A stretch of 50,539 bases of DNA from RGIG4074 sp964615285 (GTDB lineage Bacteria > Bacillota > Clostridia > Christensenellales > Borkfalkiaceae). The stretch spans positions 1 through 50,539 of the forward strand of contig CAZTND010000004.1 in NCBI GenBank assembly GCA_964615285.1, given 5' to 3'. The notes below the pieces were generated by a model that was not told the origin of the DNA, made no database searches, and saw only the letters and a list, made by a program, of their open reading frames with translations. Within the stretch, counting starts at the first letter, position 1, and every line of letters starts with the position of its first letter. Shown here in pieces: positions 1 to 8,649 of this stretch. Both the position numbers and the translations under genes were made by a program.

Positions 1-29
1 GAATTAAGGATAGAGAGAGGAACGAAAGG

Positions 30-944
30 ATGGTCAATCTGGATCTTTACAGGGTATTTTGCAAGGTCGCCAAGTGCGGCAGCCTGACCAAGGCGGCGGA
101 GGAGCTGTACATTTCCCAGCCCGCCGTTTCCCAGGCGATCAAGCAGCTGGAGAGCCAGCTGGGCACCACGCTCTTCAATCGCACGCACAAGGGCATGGAA
201 CTGTCCGTGCACGGCGGCGCGCAGATCATCCGGGAGGTGGAAGAGGCACTCGAGCTTCTGGACGAGGCGGAGAACAAGCTCATGGAGCTCAAAAACACGG
301 CGACGGGCGTCATCCGCATCGGCGCGTCGGACACCATTTTCGAATATTTTCTCGCGGGAAAGCTGGTCGAGTACCATGAAAAATTCCCCGCGGTCAAATT
401 CGAACTGCTTTCGGACATTTCGCCCAAGACGGTCGAGCAGCTCAAGACAAACAAGTGCGACATCGGTTTTCTGAACCTGCCCATCAGGGAGGACGACGGC
501 ATCGTCATCTCCTCCAACGTCATGTATCTCAACGACGTGTTCGTCGCCAACGAGCACTTTGCGGAGCTGAAAAACAAGGTCGTGCCCCTGCGCGAGCTGG
601 AAAAATATCCCCTGCTGCTGATGGATCCGTCCACGGTGGCGCGCCGGGCGATCACCAACTTTGCGAAAAGCATGGGCGTGGACTTTCGCCCGGACATCGA
701 GGTCAGCAGCTGGGATCTCATGAAGCGGCTGGCAAAAAAGGGCATGGGCATCGGCTGTATCCCGCGCGAATATGCCGAGCGGGAGCTGGTGGAAAAGCAG
801 TCCCTTTTTGAGGTCAGGACCGATCCTGCCCTGCCCGTCCGTTCGGTGGGCATGGCGCTGCCCAAAGGGGTGCCCGTGCCCTATGCCCTGCGCGAATTCA
901 TCAAGCTCTTCGACGAGAAGAAAGAGCCGGCGGAAGAGGCTTGA
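30..944 (+). CDS. LysR family transcriptional regulator
   Basis: This 304-residue protein has the LysR layout. An N-terminal winged helix-turn-helix covers about residues 1-60 (LTKAAEELYISQPAVSQAI is the typical recognition region), a linker helix follows, and a periplasmic-binding-protein-like effector domain runs from about residue 90 to 290. The length is normal for the family. The ATG at 30 follows a purine-rich stretch (gaacgaaagg), which fits a ribosome binding site. LysR proteins are cytoplasmic activators or repressors that usually respond to a small metabolite. The target cannot be inferred, because the usual divergent partner lies outside the window and the right flank is cut by a scaffold gap. 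The gene may therefore not be a true neighbour of adenine deaminase. Confidence 0.93.
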   Translation: MVNLDLYRVFCKVAKCGSLTKAAEELYISQPAVSQAIKQLESQLGTTLFNRTHKGMELSVHGGAQIIREVEEALELLDEAENKLMELKNTATGVIRIGASDTIFEYFLAGKLVEYHEKFPAVKFELLSDISPKTVEQLKTNKCDIGFLNLPIREDDGIVISSNVMYLNDVFVANEHFAELKNKVVPLRELEKYPLLLMDPSTVARRAITNFAKSMGVDFRPDIEVSSWDLMKRLAKKGMGIGCIPREYAERELVEKQSLFEVRTDPALPVRSVGMALPKGVPVPYALREFIKLFDEKKEPAEEA

Positions 945-983
945 CGCTCGTTCGGCGGAAGGGGGAGGGGTGCGGTTGGCGGG

Positions 984-1132
984 GCGGACGTCCTTCGGCT
1001 CGCCGCGGCGGGCGTGCTGCCGCCGGCGCTGGCGGTGTTCGCCGACGTCGGGGTCATGTTCCTCGCGGTGCTCAATTCCCTGCGCATGCGGCGGGAAATC
1101 GATGTCCCGGCGGGGGACAAGGCGCCGGAAAA
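984..1132 (+). pseudogene. C-terminal fragment resembling a heavy-metal P-type (P1B) ATPase
   Basis: Read in the frame starting at 984, the sequence gives an alanine-rich segment followed by GVLPPALAVFADVGVMFLAV and LNSLRMRR. This resembles the last transmembrane helix and C-terminus of Cd/Zn/Cu-translocating P-type ATPases (typically LADVG..L.V.LNALRL). There is no start codon, no upstream catalytic domain and no room for one, since the LysR stop codon is at 942-944. The fragment runs into the 100-N gap. It is either a decayed remnant left by a deletion or a product of joining contigs. The call rests on recalled family signatures and only about 40 residues. Confidence 0.4.
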
Positions 1133-1232
1133 NNNNNNNNNNNNNNNNNNNNNNNNNNNNNNNNNNNNNNNNNNNNNNNNNNNNNNNNNNNNNNNNNNNN
1201 NNNNNNNNNNNNNNNNNNNNNNNNNNNNNNNN
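1133..1232. other. Assembly gap (100 N)
   Basis: There are exactly 100 undetermined bases, the usual placeholder for a scaffold gap of unknown length. Gene order across this point is not established. An apparent continuous reading frame across the N run into adenine deaminase is an artefact. Confidence 0.99.
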
Positions 1233-1265
1233 CGGAAAAATCATAAAGAACCGGAGGGGAATCAT

Positions 1266-2987
1266 ATGCTCAAACGTCTGATCGATGGGGCGGCAGGCCG
1301 CATCAAGGCGGACGTCGTCCTCAAAAACGGCTCGTATGTCAACGTATTCACGGGCGAGGTCGCAAAGGGCGACATTGCCGTCGTCGGCGGCCGCATCGCG
1401 GGCGTCGGCGATTATGCAGGGGAAGAGGAGTTCGACATTGCCGGCATGGTCGTCCTGCCGGGGCTCATCGACGGGCACGTACACATCGAAAGTTCCCAGC
1501 TTTCGCCCGAAGAATTTGCCCGCCTCGTCGTGCCGCGCGGCACGACGGCCGTCATCGCCGACCCGCACGAGATCGTCAACGTCTGCGGCATGGCAGGCGT
1601 CGATTATATCAGAAAGGCATCGGAAAACCTGTCGCTGGACGTGCACATCATGCTGCCTTCCTGCGTGCCCGCCACGCCCTTTGAAACGAGCGGCGCGGTG
1701 TTGGGCGCCAAAGAGATCGAAGAGAACATCGGCCGCGGGGAGATCCTCGGGCTGGGTGAATTCATGAACTATCCCGGCGTCGTAAATGCCGACGGGGAGG
1801 CGCTGGCAAAATTGCAGGCGGCGGCAACTCTCGGCAAGATCGTGGACGGGCACGCGCCCGGCCTGACGGGGAAGGCTCTGAATGCCTACATCGCGGCGGG
1901 CATTGCCACCGATCACGAATGCGTGACGCCCGCAGAGGCGGCGGAAAAGGTATCGCGCGGCATGTACTGCCACCTCAGGCACGGCTCGACGACGCGCAAT
2001 CTCGTCGCCAACGCGCAGGCGGTCAACGACAAAAATTTCCGCCGTTTTCTCCTCTGCACGGACGACCGCCACGCCGCCGACCTGAAAAACAAGGGACACA
2101 TCGACGACGCCCTGCGCACGCTTGCGGGCAGCGGGTTCGACCCCGTGCGCGCCGTCATTTTGGCGACCCTCAACGCGGCAGAGTGCTACGGCCTGCAGGG
2201 GCGGGGCGGCATCGCGCCCGGTTATTTTGCCGACCTGGTCGTCGTGGACGATCTGAAAAATTTCAACGCGCGGTACGTATTCAAGGACGGCAAGCTCGTC
2301 GCGGAAAACGGAAAGCCGCTCTTTGCGGCGAAACATTATCTCCCGCCGTCCGTCCTGCACACCGTGCATCTGCCCGAAGAGATGCGTGCGGAAGATTTTC
2401 GCCTGTCCCTGCGGGGCAGGAAGGCGCGGGTCATCCGCGTCCGCCCCGGCACCATCGTCACCGAATGCGCCGTGCGCGCGGTGGAAAGCAGGGACGGCGA
2501 CGTGGTATTGCAGGACGGCCTTTTGAAGTTGGCGGTCGTCGAGCGGCACAAGGGCACGGGCAACATCGGCAGGGGGCTTTTGGAAGGGTACGGCTTTCGC
2601 GGCGGGTGCCTCGGCATCACCGTGTCGCACGATTCGCACAACATCATCCTGCTCGGCGACGACAATGAGGACATGGCGATCGCTGCCAACGAGCTGGCAA
2701 AGATGGGCGGCGGCATGGTCGTCGTGCGGAAGGGCGAATGCGACGGCGTGCCCCTCGAGATCGGCGGAGTGATGAGTGCCGAAAGCGCCGAAACGTTCAT
2801 CGAAAGTTCCGAACGCCTGATGCAAAAGGCGTACGCCATGGGCGTGCATCGGGATCTGGATGCCTTCCTGTCGTTGGCGTTTTTGTCCCTCGCGGTCGTG
2901 CCTGCACTCAAATTGCTGGATACGGGTCTGTTCGACGTCGGAAAATTTGCGTTCACGAGCATCGACGCCGACGGCGAAGAGGCGTAA
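1266..2987 (+). CDS. ade: Adenine deaminase
   Basis: The 573-residue protein belongs to the amidohydrolase superfamily and hydrolyses adenine to hypoxanthine plus ammonia in purine salvage. Visible metal-site and family motifs are GHVHIES (about residue 75), DPHEIVNVCG, GLGEFMN, DGHAPGL, TDHE and TDDRHA. The length matches the Bacillus/E. coli type (about 570-590 aa). The ATG at 1266 is preceded by ccggagggg with suitable spacing, and it lies after the scaffold gap, so extension upstream into the N run is rejected. The next gene starts 34 bases later behind its own strong ribosome binding site, which suggests co-transcription. Confidence 0.95.
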   Translation: MLKRLIDGAAGRIKADVVLKNGSYVNVFTGEVAKGDIAVVGGRIAGVGDYAGEEEFDIAGMVVLPGLIDGHVHIESSQLSPEEFARLVVPRGTTAVIADPHEIVNVCGMAGVDYIRKASENLSLDVHIMLPSCVPATPFETSGAVLGAKEIEENIGRGEILGLGEFMNYPGVVNADGEALAKLQAAATLGKIVDGHAPGLTGKALNAYIAAGIATDHECVTPAEAAEKVSRGMYCHLRHGSTTRNLVANAQAVNDKNFRRFLLCTDDRHAADLKNKGHIDDALRTLAGSGFDPVRAVILATLNAAECYGLQGRGGIAPGYFADLVVVDDLKNFNARYVFKDGKLVAENGKPLFAAKHYLPPSVLHTVHLPEEMRAEDFRLSLRGRKARVIRVRPGTIVTECAVRAVESRDGDVVLQDGLLKLAVVERHKGTGNIGRGLLEGYGFRGGCLGITVSHDSHNIILLGDDNEDMAIAANELAKMGGGMVVVRKGECDGVPLEIGGVMSAESAETFIESSERLMQKAYAMGVHRDLDAFLSLAFLSLAVVPALKLLDTGLFDVGKFAFTSIDADGEEA

Positions 2988-3021
2988 GCGGGGAAAAACC
3001 GCTGCGAAAAGGAGGCCCGCC

Positions 3022-4018
3022 ATGCGGTACGATTTGAAAATTTTTACCGAAAACATCGAGCCGGAGGCGGTGCATCAGATATACACCCTTTTGGAGCAGC
3101 CCGCATTCGCGGGCGCAAAGGTGCGCATCATGCCCGACGTGCATTACGGCACGGGCTGCGTCGTCGGGTTTACCGCCACGGCGGGGGATAAAATGATCCC
3201 CAATGTGCCGGGCGTCGACCTCGGTTGCGGCATGTACACGGCGGAGATCGGCAGGGCGGAGTTTTCGTTGTCCGCGCTGGACGATCATTCACAGCGGTTC
3301 GCGCAATCTCGGACTGCAGGTGGCAAAAATTTATCAGAAAATGGCGGTCGAAAGCTGTAAGTCCTGCGCGCAGGACGAGCGGAAGCGGGTCACCGAAGAA
3401 CTGAAAGCGGCGGGCAGGCAGGGCGAGATTCCCGCCGCCGTCGATGCGGTGACGGCAAAATATGCCCACAGGACAAAGATCCCCGCCGAGCTTTGCTACC
3501 TGGAGGGGGAAGAGATGCGGGCGTATCTCGACGACCTGCGGCTCTGTCAGCAGTTTGCCTCTCTCAACCGCCGCAAAATGGCGGAGGAAATTCTGAAATT
3601 CCTGAAAATTTATCGGTATTCGGACTTTGAAACGGTGCATAATTTCATCGATGCCGATAACATCGTCCGAAAAGGCGCCGTTCCCGCGCATAAGGGGCAG
3701 CGCGTGCTCATTCCCATGAACATGCGCGACGGCTGTCTGATCGCCGTCGGGAAGGGCAACGAGGACTGGAACTTTTCGGCGCCGCACGGCGCGGGCAGGG
3801 CCTGCCGCCGCAGCGAGGCAAGGGAACTGTTCACGGTCGAAGAATTTCAGGAGAGCATGCAGGGCATTTATACGACGACGGCAAACCGGTCGACGCTCGA
3901 CGAATCGCCGATGGCGTATAAGCCCATGCGGGAGATCGTCGGCCTGATCTCTCCCACGGTGGAGATCGAACGCGTCATAAAGCCCGTCTACAACTTCAAG
4001 GCGGCGGAATCGAAATAA
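3022..4018 (+). pseudogene. rtcB: RtcB family RNA ligase, internally deleted and frameshifted
   Basis: RtcB joins RNA 2',3'-cyclic phosphate or 3'-phosphate ends to 5'-OH ends using GTP and Mn. Here the N-terminal part (3022 to about 3283; IMPDVHYGTGCVVGFT, GVDLGCGM with the metal-ligand Cys) is in one frame. The rest (about 3284-4018; HSGSRNLGLQVA, VRKGAVPA, SAPHGAGR) continues in another frame. If joined, they total about 333 residues against about 390-410 expected. The missing block should carry the GGGNHF Mn-binding motif. The start has an excellent Shine-Dalgarno (aaaggagg). The break lies where N-terminal LDD(F/V)IH and downstream VIHSGSR would abut, so it looks like a deletion between short similar words that is not a multiple of three. 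It could be a real pseudogene or an assembly collapse. Confidence 0.85.
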
Positions 4019-4047
4019 ACGACACAAAACGGAGACAAGGAGAAAAA

Positions 4048-4647
4048 ATGGATCTTTCCAAGAAAAAGACGTTGGTCGTTGCCACGGGCAACGCGCATAA
4101 ACTCAAAGAGATCGCGGAAATTTTTCCGCAATACGAGGTGATCTCTCAAAAACAGGCGGGGTTTGCGGGGGAAGCCGAGGAGACGGGCAAGACCTTCGCG
4201 GAGAACGCCGTCATCAAGGCGGAAACGGCCTGCAGGGCGCTGGGGCTGCCCGTGCTGGCGGATGACAGCGGCATCTGCGTTCCCGCGCTCGGCGGCGCGC
4301 CCGGCGTGTACAGCGCGCGCTATGCGGGCGAGCACGGCAACGACAAAAAGAACCGCGCGCTGCTTCTCAAAAATCTGGAGGGGGTCTTAGACCGCGCGGC
4401 GTATTTTGAATGCGCGGCGGCTCTGGCGGTGCCCGGCGGCGAAACGCTCGTGGCGACGGGCAGGACGCACGGCAGCATTTTGACGGAGGAGCACGGGGAG
4501 GGCGGCTTCGGCTATGACCCCGTCTTTTTCAGCGACGACCTGCAAAAGTCCTTCGGCGAGGCGACGGCGGCGGAGAAGAACGCCGTTTCGCACCGCTTCC
4601 GCGCCCTGACGGCATTGAAAAAATTGGCGGGAGGAGCTATGGCATGA
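4048..4647 (+). CDS. rdgB: XTP/dITP pyrophosphatase, RdgB/HAM1 family
   Basis: The 199-residue enzyme removes pyrophosphate from non-canonical purine nucleoside triphosphates (dITP, XTP), which keeps them out of DNA and RNA. Family motifs are the substrate-binding VVATGNAHKLKEI at the N-terminus, LADDSGICVPALGG in the centre, YSARYAGEHGNDKKN, GGFGYDPVFF and SHRFRAL near the C-terminus. The length is typical (about 195-205). The ATG at 4048 follows gacaaggagaaaaa. Its stop overlaps the next start by four bases (ATGA at 4644), so the two are almost certainly translationally coupled, an arrangement common in Firmicutes. Confidence 0.96.
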   Translation: MDLSKKKTLVVATGNAHKLKEIAEIFPQYEVISQKQAGFAGEAEETGKTFAENAVIKAETACRALGLPVLADDSGICVPALGGAPGVYSARYAGEHGNDKKNRALLLKNLEGVLDRAAYFECAAALAVPGGETLVATGRTHGSILTEEHGEGGFGYDPVFFSDDLQKSFGEATAAEKNAVSHRFRALTALKKLAGGAMA

Positions 4648-5123
4648 AGACAGTCATTGTGCTTTCGGACACGCACGGTCACCGCGCGGCGATCGAAAAA
4701 CTGTTTCCGCTCTTTGCCGAAAACGATTGCATCATCCACCTCGGGGACGGCAACCGGGATATGGCGCAGGTGTACACGGCATTTCCCGACAAGACCTTCG
4801 TCTGCCGCGGCAATTGCGATTTTTCCGCGCCCTACGCGCGGGACGAGTGGGAGATCCAAGTGGAAGGCGTAAAGATATTTGCCTGCCACGGGCACGCCTA
4901 CGGGGTCAAGTCCGACCTTGCGAAACTGCGTTCGGAGGCGGCGCGCCGCGGCGCGCGCATTGCGCTCTACGGGCACACGCACATCGCTTCCGCCGAGGAA
5001 CAGGACGGCGTTTTGCTGCTCAACCCCGGTTGTGCGGGGCTGTATACGTCTGCCCCGAGCTATGCCTATCTGGTCATCAACGGGGATAAGATCACTTCGA
5101 CCGTCGTGCCGCTGTCGATATAA
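4644..5123 (+). CDS. YfcE/MJ0936-type metallophosphoesterase
   Basis: The 159-residue protein belongs to the calcineurin-like phosphoesterase superfamily. The metal-binding motifs are in order: LSDTHGH at the N-terminus, HLGDGNRD, VCRGNCD, FACHGHAYG and YGHTHIA, followed by LLNPGCAG. It is a complete small phosphodiesterase of the YfcE/MJ0936 type. The natural substrate of this family is poorly defined; members hydrolyse bis-pNPP in vitro. It overlaps rdgB by four bases, and rdgB-yfcE pairing is common in Firmicutes. Confidence 0.93.
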   Translation: MKTVIVLSDTHGHRAAIEKLFPLFAENDCIIHLGDGNRDMAQVYTAFPDKTFVCRGNCDFSAPYARDEWEIQVEGVKIFACHGHAYGVKSDLAKLRSEAARRGARIALYGHTHIASAEEQDGVLLLNPGCAGLYTSAPSYAYLVINGDKITSTVVPLSI

Positions 5124-5148
5124 TAAAGAAGGCAAGGAGAGGAGAACA

Positions 5149-5736
5149 ATGGAATTTTTGAAGGGAGAATTGTTTTGGGTCAGGCGGCCCAAGGAATTTT
5201 TCATCGGCGCGGACCGAGCGGAGATCGTCACCGAGCCGCACACCGACCTCTGGCAGCGGACGTATTACGGCTTTTGCAACGACAACGCGCCCCTGCTTTT
5301 GACAAAGACTTCCGAGCAGTATTTTTCGTTCACCGTCCGGACGGCGTTTCAGGGCAAGACCCGCTTCGACCAATGCGGCGTGGCGGTCTATCAGGACGGC
5401 GAAAATTGGCTGAAGGCCTCTTCGGAGTATGAGAACGACAAATTCCAGCGGCTCGGCAGCGTGGTGACCAACGGCGGATATTCCGATTGGGCGACGACGG
5501 ACATCCCCGCATCCGTCAGTGAGATGTGGTACCGCCTCTCCCGCCGCGGCCCGGACTTCTGCGTGGAGTGCAGCGAGGACGGAAAAATTTTCCGCCAGAT
5601 GCGCATCTGCCGTTTGCACGCGGGCGCGGGGGAGATAGCCTTCGGCGTCTATGCCTGCAGCCCCGAAAATTCCTCCTTCCGCGCCGTGTTCACCGACATG
5701 ACGGTCGGCGAATGCATGTGGAAGGAACATCATTGA
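5149..5736 (+). CDS. DUF1349 domain protein (YesU-like beta-sandwich)
   Basis: The 195-residue protein resembles the DUF1349 family of concanavalin-like beta-sandwich proteins. The recognisable region includes LWQRTYYGFCNDNAP, TRFDQCGVAVYQDGENWLKA, SVVTNGGYSDWAT, WYRLSRRGPDFCVECSEDG and FGVYACSPE. Homologues are often annotated as regulation-of-enolase or YesU-like proteins and probably bind carbohydrate, but no activity is established. There is no signal peptide. The ATG at 5149 follows a strong ribosome binding site (aaggagaggag). It lies 25 bases after the phosphoesterase gene and is the last gene before a bidirectional terminator. Confidence 0.85.
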   Translation: MEFLKGELFWVRRPKEFFIGADRAEIVTEPHTDLWQRTYYGFCNDNAPLLLTKTSEQYFSFTVRTAFQGKTRFDQCGVAVYQDGENWLKASSEYENDKFQRLGSVVTNGGYSDWATTDIPASVSEMWYRLSRRGPDFCVECSEDGKIFRQMRICRLHAGAGEIAFGVYACSPENSSFRAVFTDMTVGECMWKEHH

Positions 5737-5747
5737 AAAAAGCCTAT

Positions 5748-5790
5748 AAAAAAATGCCCGTCGGTAAAGAAGTCCGACAGGGCATTTTTT
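5748..5790. terminator. Bidirectional intrinsic terminator
   Basis: The inverted repeat pairs TGCCCGTCGG with CCGACaGGGCA (one bulged A) around a nine-base loop. It is flanked by an A-run on the left and a T-run on the right, so it can end transcription from both the DUF1349 gene and the convergent PadR gene. Confidence 0.9.
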
Positions 5791-5799
5791 CATGTCTTG

Positions 5800-8457
5800 T
5801 TATACCTTGCTCCTCGAAAGGAAATAATAGGCGACGGCGAACACGATGATGTTCAATAGATAGACGAAGGGGATGACGATGAATTTGACGACCGTAACGG
5901 CGTCCGTCAGATTGACGTCTGCGATCAGGTCGATCGCGACCAGCAGTATGAACGCGGCAAGGAAAGCCACGATGCCGTTATAGATGGAAGAATTGTTCTT
6001 CAATCGTCTGCAGCAGGGCTGGAATTTTGCAAAATACAGCACCGCGCATACGGCGGGCGGAAGGAGCGCGCAGACCAGCATCGTGACCAGGTATCCGACG
6101 CCGAGGCCGAGCTGTCCCCGGAACACGGCGGCGATCACCGTTTCAACGATGGCGACGGCAAAAAACAGCAGGCTCGCCCGCAGAAGTGCCAGACCCTTGT
6201 TGAAGAAATCTTCGGGCATTTCCCGTTTCTGCGCCGCGCCGCCGGCCGTCCACACGCGGAGACCGTCGTAGCGCGCCTGTTCTTCGATGTCCTGAAAATC
6301 GATCCTGCCGGGCGTCAGGGGCCGGGTAGGCTCGTAGGCGGCTTCGTTGTATTTTACGGCGGGTTCTTCCGACCGCGCATAATTTTCCGCCTGTGCGGGG
6401 CCGTTCATGCGATATTCTTCGCCGACCGTTGCCGTCTCCGCTTCCGCCTGCGGCGGGGGCGGCGTTTCACGGAAGGACGGCGTTTCGTGTTTTTTGAATC
6501 CCGCGCGGTAAATGCGCGAAACGATCTCTTTGTAATTGCGTTCTTCGTCCGTGCGGGAAATGTAGAGGGGCGGAATGGACCGTTTGTCCGCCTGTCCGCG
6601 GTATTCCTCCGGGGTGTCTGCGCTCCGTTCGCTTCCGCCGTAGAGATTTGACGCCGCGTTTTGCGGCTGTGCCTGTGGCAGCGGCTGTGCCTGCATCGGT
6701 TGGGGCGGCCGGGCGGGCATGGAGTACAGGTTGCCGGCCGGGTAGGCGCTGCCGGTATAAACATTTTGCGGCACGCTCTCGTTCTGCGTCGGTCCGACGG
6801 GGGGCTGCGGGACGGTATATCCCGGATCCTGGGGCGCGAGGTACGGTTGCGCAGGGGCTTCCTCCGCTGCGACCGGCCCGTTTTGCGCCGCTTCGGGAGC
6901 CGGAGGGACGGCAAATCCCAAGGGCATGCGCTGCGGCAGGATGGGGGCGTCCTCCGCTCTCGGTTCGCCCTGCACCGGGGCAGGAGGCTCCGGGGGAGCG
7001 GGATATTCCGTTTGCTCGAAGGGCGGCGGAACGACGGGGATCTCCTCTGCCGCGGTCGGTCCGCTCTGCGTTTCTACCGAAATATTTTCAGAGTGTGCGG
7101 AATAGCCGGGCGGCATGGGACGGGGCAGAATGAAATCTGCCGCCGCGTCCGATCCGGTCGGAACGGCCGTTTCCGTCTCTTCGGGGACCGCACCGTTTTC
7201 TGCCGCCTCCGCCGTCGGTGTTTCCGCATTTTCTGCGGATATTACCGCTTCGTCTGCCGCCGCGGCAGATGCGTCCGGAGTTGCTACGGCAAAGGCCGCC
7301 GCGTCCTCCGCTTCCGTCTTTTCGGCTTCGGCGACCGGTTCGGCCGTCGTTTCCGTTTCGTTTTCAGTTTCAGCTTTGGGTTCGGCCGTGGGTTCGGTTT
7401 CGGCGGCGGATCCCGTTATCGGTGCGCCGCTTTCCGCTTCCGCGGGTTCTGCGGTCTCGGTTGTTTCGGCGCTCGCTGTCGTTTCCGCGGCGATGGGCCG
7501 GCTTTCCCGTGCGTCGGAGATGAGGACGGAATAAGGTTCGGCAAATTCCTCTTCCACGATGGGCGTGCGGGAAGTCGCCTGGCGCAGGATGCGGAAATCG
7601 AGTTTTTCGGGCGGCGGATTGGAAAAGTCAAAATCGTTCTCGGAGATCAGACTGTCGATGATGGTGCGGGAATATTCCCATTCCGCCTGGTTCTGTTCGG
7701 CGATCGCCCTGCCCGATTCGGTCAGGGAAAAGTACCGCCGCCTGCCGCCGTTGGAAACGCCGCCCCAGTAAGATTTGACGTATCCCTGCGATTCCAGCCT
7801 TTTGAGCGCGCTGTAAAGAGTGGGCTGTTTCAGAGTGTACTGCCCGTGCGATTTTTTTTCGATCTCGCTGATGATGTCGTAGCCGTAGCGATCGCCCTCG
7901 TACAGGGTGCGCAGAATGATGGTGTTGATGTGCCCGCGGATGAGATCGGAACTGATGGAATTTTTCTTGGGTTTTTCGGCGTCCGGTCTGCCGTTCTCTT
8001 CTGCGCTGTCAGCCGTGTCGTAGACCTCTTCACCTGCGTCCTCATCTGCGTCTGCGTCGGGTTCTTCCTCGTCTGCGTCCGCATCGGCTTCATCTTCGGC
8101 GGGGATTTTGGCTTCTTCGGCGCCGCTGTCGCCCGAGGGCTCTTCCGTTGCGGGTTCCTGCCCGTCGGCGGGGTCGGGCGCGTGCCCGGCGGTTTCCGCG
8201 GCGGGCGCGGTCTCGACGGAACTTTCCCCGGCTGCGCTTTCGCCGATCGCATATGCGCGGGTGTCGGGGAAAGCGGCAGGGGCGTCCGCTTCGTCGCGCT
8301 CGGCGGAAAAAACGATGTCCGTCTCTTCGCCCGCGCCGCCCGTTATCGCACCCTCAACGGGTTCGTCATCGTCGTCCGCAAAGGGGAAACCCGTCGATGC
8401 CTTTTCGTCGGTTTCTTCCGTGAAGGGGAAGAAGTTTTCTCTTTTTTCGTTATCCAT
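5800..8457 (-). CDS. Membrane-anchored PadR-like regulator with long low-complexity linker
   Basis: The 885-residue protein has four parts. Residues 1-170 are acidic and disordered (many Glu, Asp, Ala, Pro). Residues about 171-270 form a PadR winged helix (DLIRGHINTIILRTLYEGDR, YGYDIISEIEKK, QPTLYSALKRLESQGYV, GGRRRYFSLTESGR). Residues about 280-740 are another Ala/Glu/Pro/Thr-rich linker. The last 130 residues hold about four hydrophobic helices (LLFFAVAIVETVIAAVF, GYLVTMLVCALLPPAVCAVL, IVAFLAAFILLVAIDLI, IVIPFVYLLNIIVFAVAYYF). PadR proteins are usually 100-200-residue soluble repressors, so membrane tethering is unusual. The ATG at 8457 is preferred over the upstream one at 8529 because the promoter -10 (8488-8493) and a GGGAG ribosome site lie between them. 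The target is unknown; autoregulation is plausible. Confidence 0.85.
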   Translation of the reverse strand: MDNEKRENFFPFTEETDEKASTGFPFADDDDEPVEGAITGGAGEETDIVFSAERDEADAPAAFPDTRAYAIGESAAGESSVETAPAAETAGHAPDPADGQEPATEEPSGDSGAEEAKIPAEDEADADADEEEPDADADEDAGEEVYDTADSAEENGRPDAEKPKKNSISSDLIRGHINTIILRTLYEGDRYGYDIISEIEKKSHGQYTLKQPTLYSALKRLESQGYVKSYWGGVSNGGRRRYFSLTESGRAIAEQNQAEWEYSRTIIDSLISENDFDFSNPPPEKLDFRILRQATSRTPIVEEEFAEPYSVLISDARESRPIAAETTASAETTETAEPAEAESGAPITGSAAETEPTAEPKAETENETETTAEPVAEAEKTEAEDAAAFAVATPDASAAAADEAVISAENAETPTAEAAENGAVPEETETAVPTGSDAAADFILPRPMPPGYSAHSENISVETQSGPTAAEEIPVVPPPFEQTEYPAPPEPPAPVQGEPRAEDAPILPQRMPLGFAVPPAPEAAQNGPVAAEEAPAQPYLAPQDPGYTVPQPPVGPTQNESVPQNVYTGSAYPAGNLYSMPARPPQPMQAQPLPQAQPQNAASNLYGGSERSADTPEEYRGQADKRSIPPLYISRTDEERNYKEIVSRIYRAGFKKHETPSFRETPPPPQAEAETATVGEEYRMNGPAQAENYARSEEPAVKYNEAAYEPTRPLTPGRIDFQDIEEQARYDGLRVWTAGGAAQKREMPEDFFNKGLALLRASLLFFAVAIVETVIAAVFRGQLGLGVGYLVTMLVCALLPPAVCAVLYFAKFQPCCRRLKNNSSIYNGIVAFLAAFILLVAIDLIADVNLTDAVTVVKFIVIPFVYLLNIIVFAVAYYFLSRSKV

Positions 8458-8487
8458 AGCTTTCGTACACTCCCGAAATTCTTTTTT

Positions 8488-8516
8488 ATTATACAATAAA
8501 AAAAGATACTTGTCAA
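8488..8516 (-). promoter_or_regulatory. Sigma-A promoter for the PadR-like gene
   Basis: On the reverse strand TTGACA (8516-8511), a 17-base spacer and TATAAT (8493-8488) match the consensus exactly. Transcription would start near 8481, leaving a leader of about 24 bases that carries GGGAG. Confidence 0.88.
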
Positions 8517-8555
8517 TGCTTTGTCGCAAAATTCATTTTTCAAAAATAAATTCAG

Positions 8556-8574
8556 TATTATGTCAGACATAAAA
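8556..8574. repeat. Dispersed palindrome, copy 1
   Basis: The sequence TATTATGTCAGACATAAAA is a near-perfect 9-1-9 palindrome with a central A. It lies in the divergent PadR/thioesterase region, about 40 bases upstream of the PadR -35 box and 75 bases upstream of the thioesterase -35 box. Related copies lie at 9442, 25218 and 36281, all with the central A on the same strand. Confidence 0.75.
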
Positions 8575-8649
8575 CAGGGGAAAATGGCGGGAGAAGAGGG
8601 GGAAGCATAAAAATTTGATAGCCTTGAAAGGTTCCCCGTCTTTCGATCC

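Noticed and set aside
1014..2987. A single reading frame running across the 100-N gap into adenine deaminase
   Set aside because: The continuity exists only because N codons cannot be stops. The real gene starts at 1266 with a good ribosome site and a family-typical N-terminus.
6661..8499. Long open frame of 612 codons on the plus strand opposite the PadR gene
   Set aside because: It is the complement of low-complexity Ala/Glu/Pro codons. It has an Arg/Phe/Gly-rich translation, no ribosome site, and the reverse-strand gene has a consensus promoter and a clear PadR domain.
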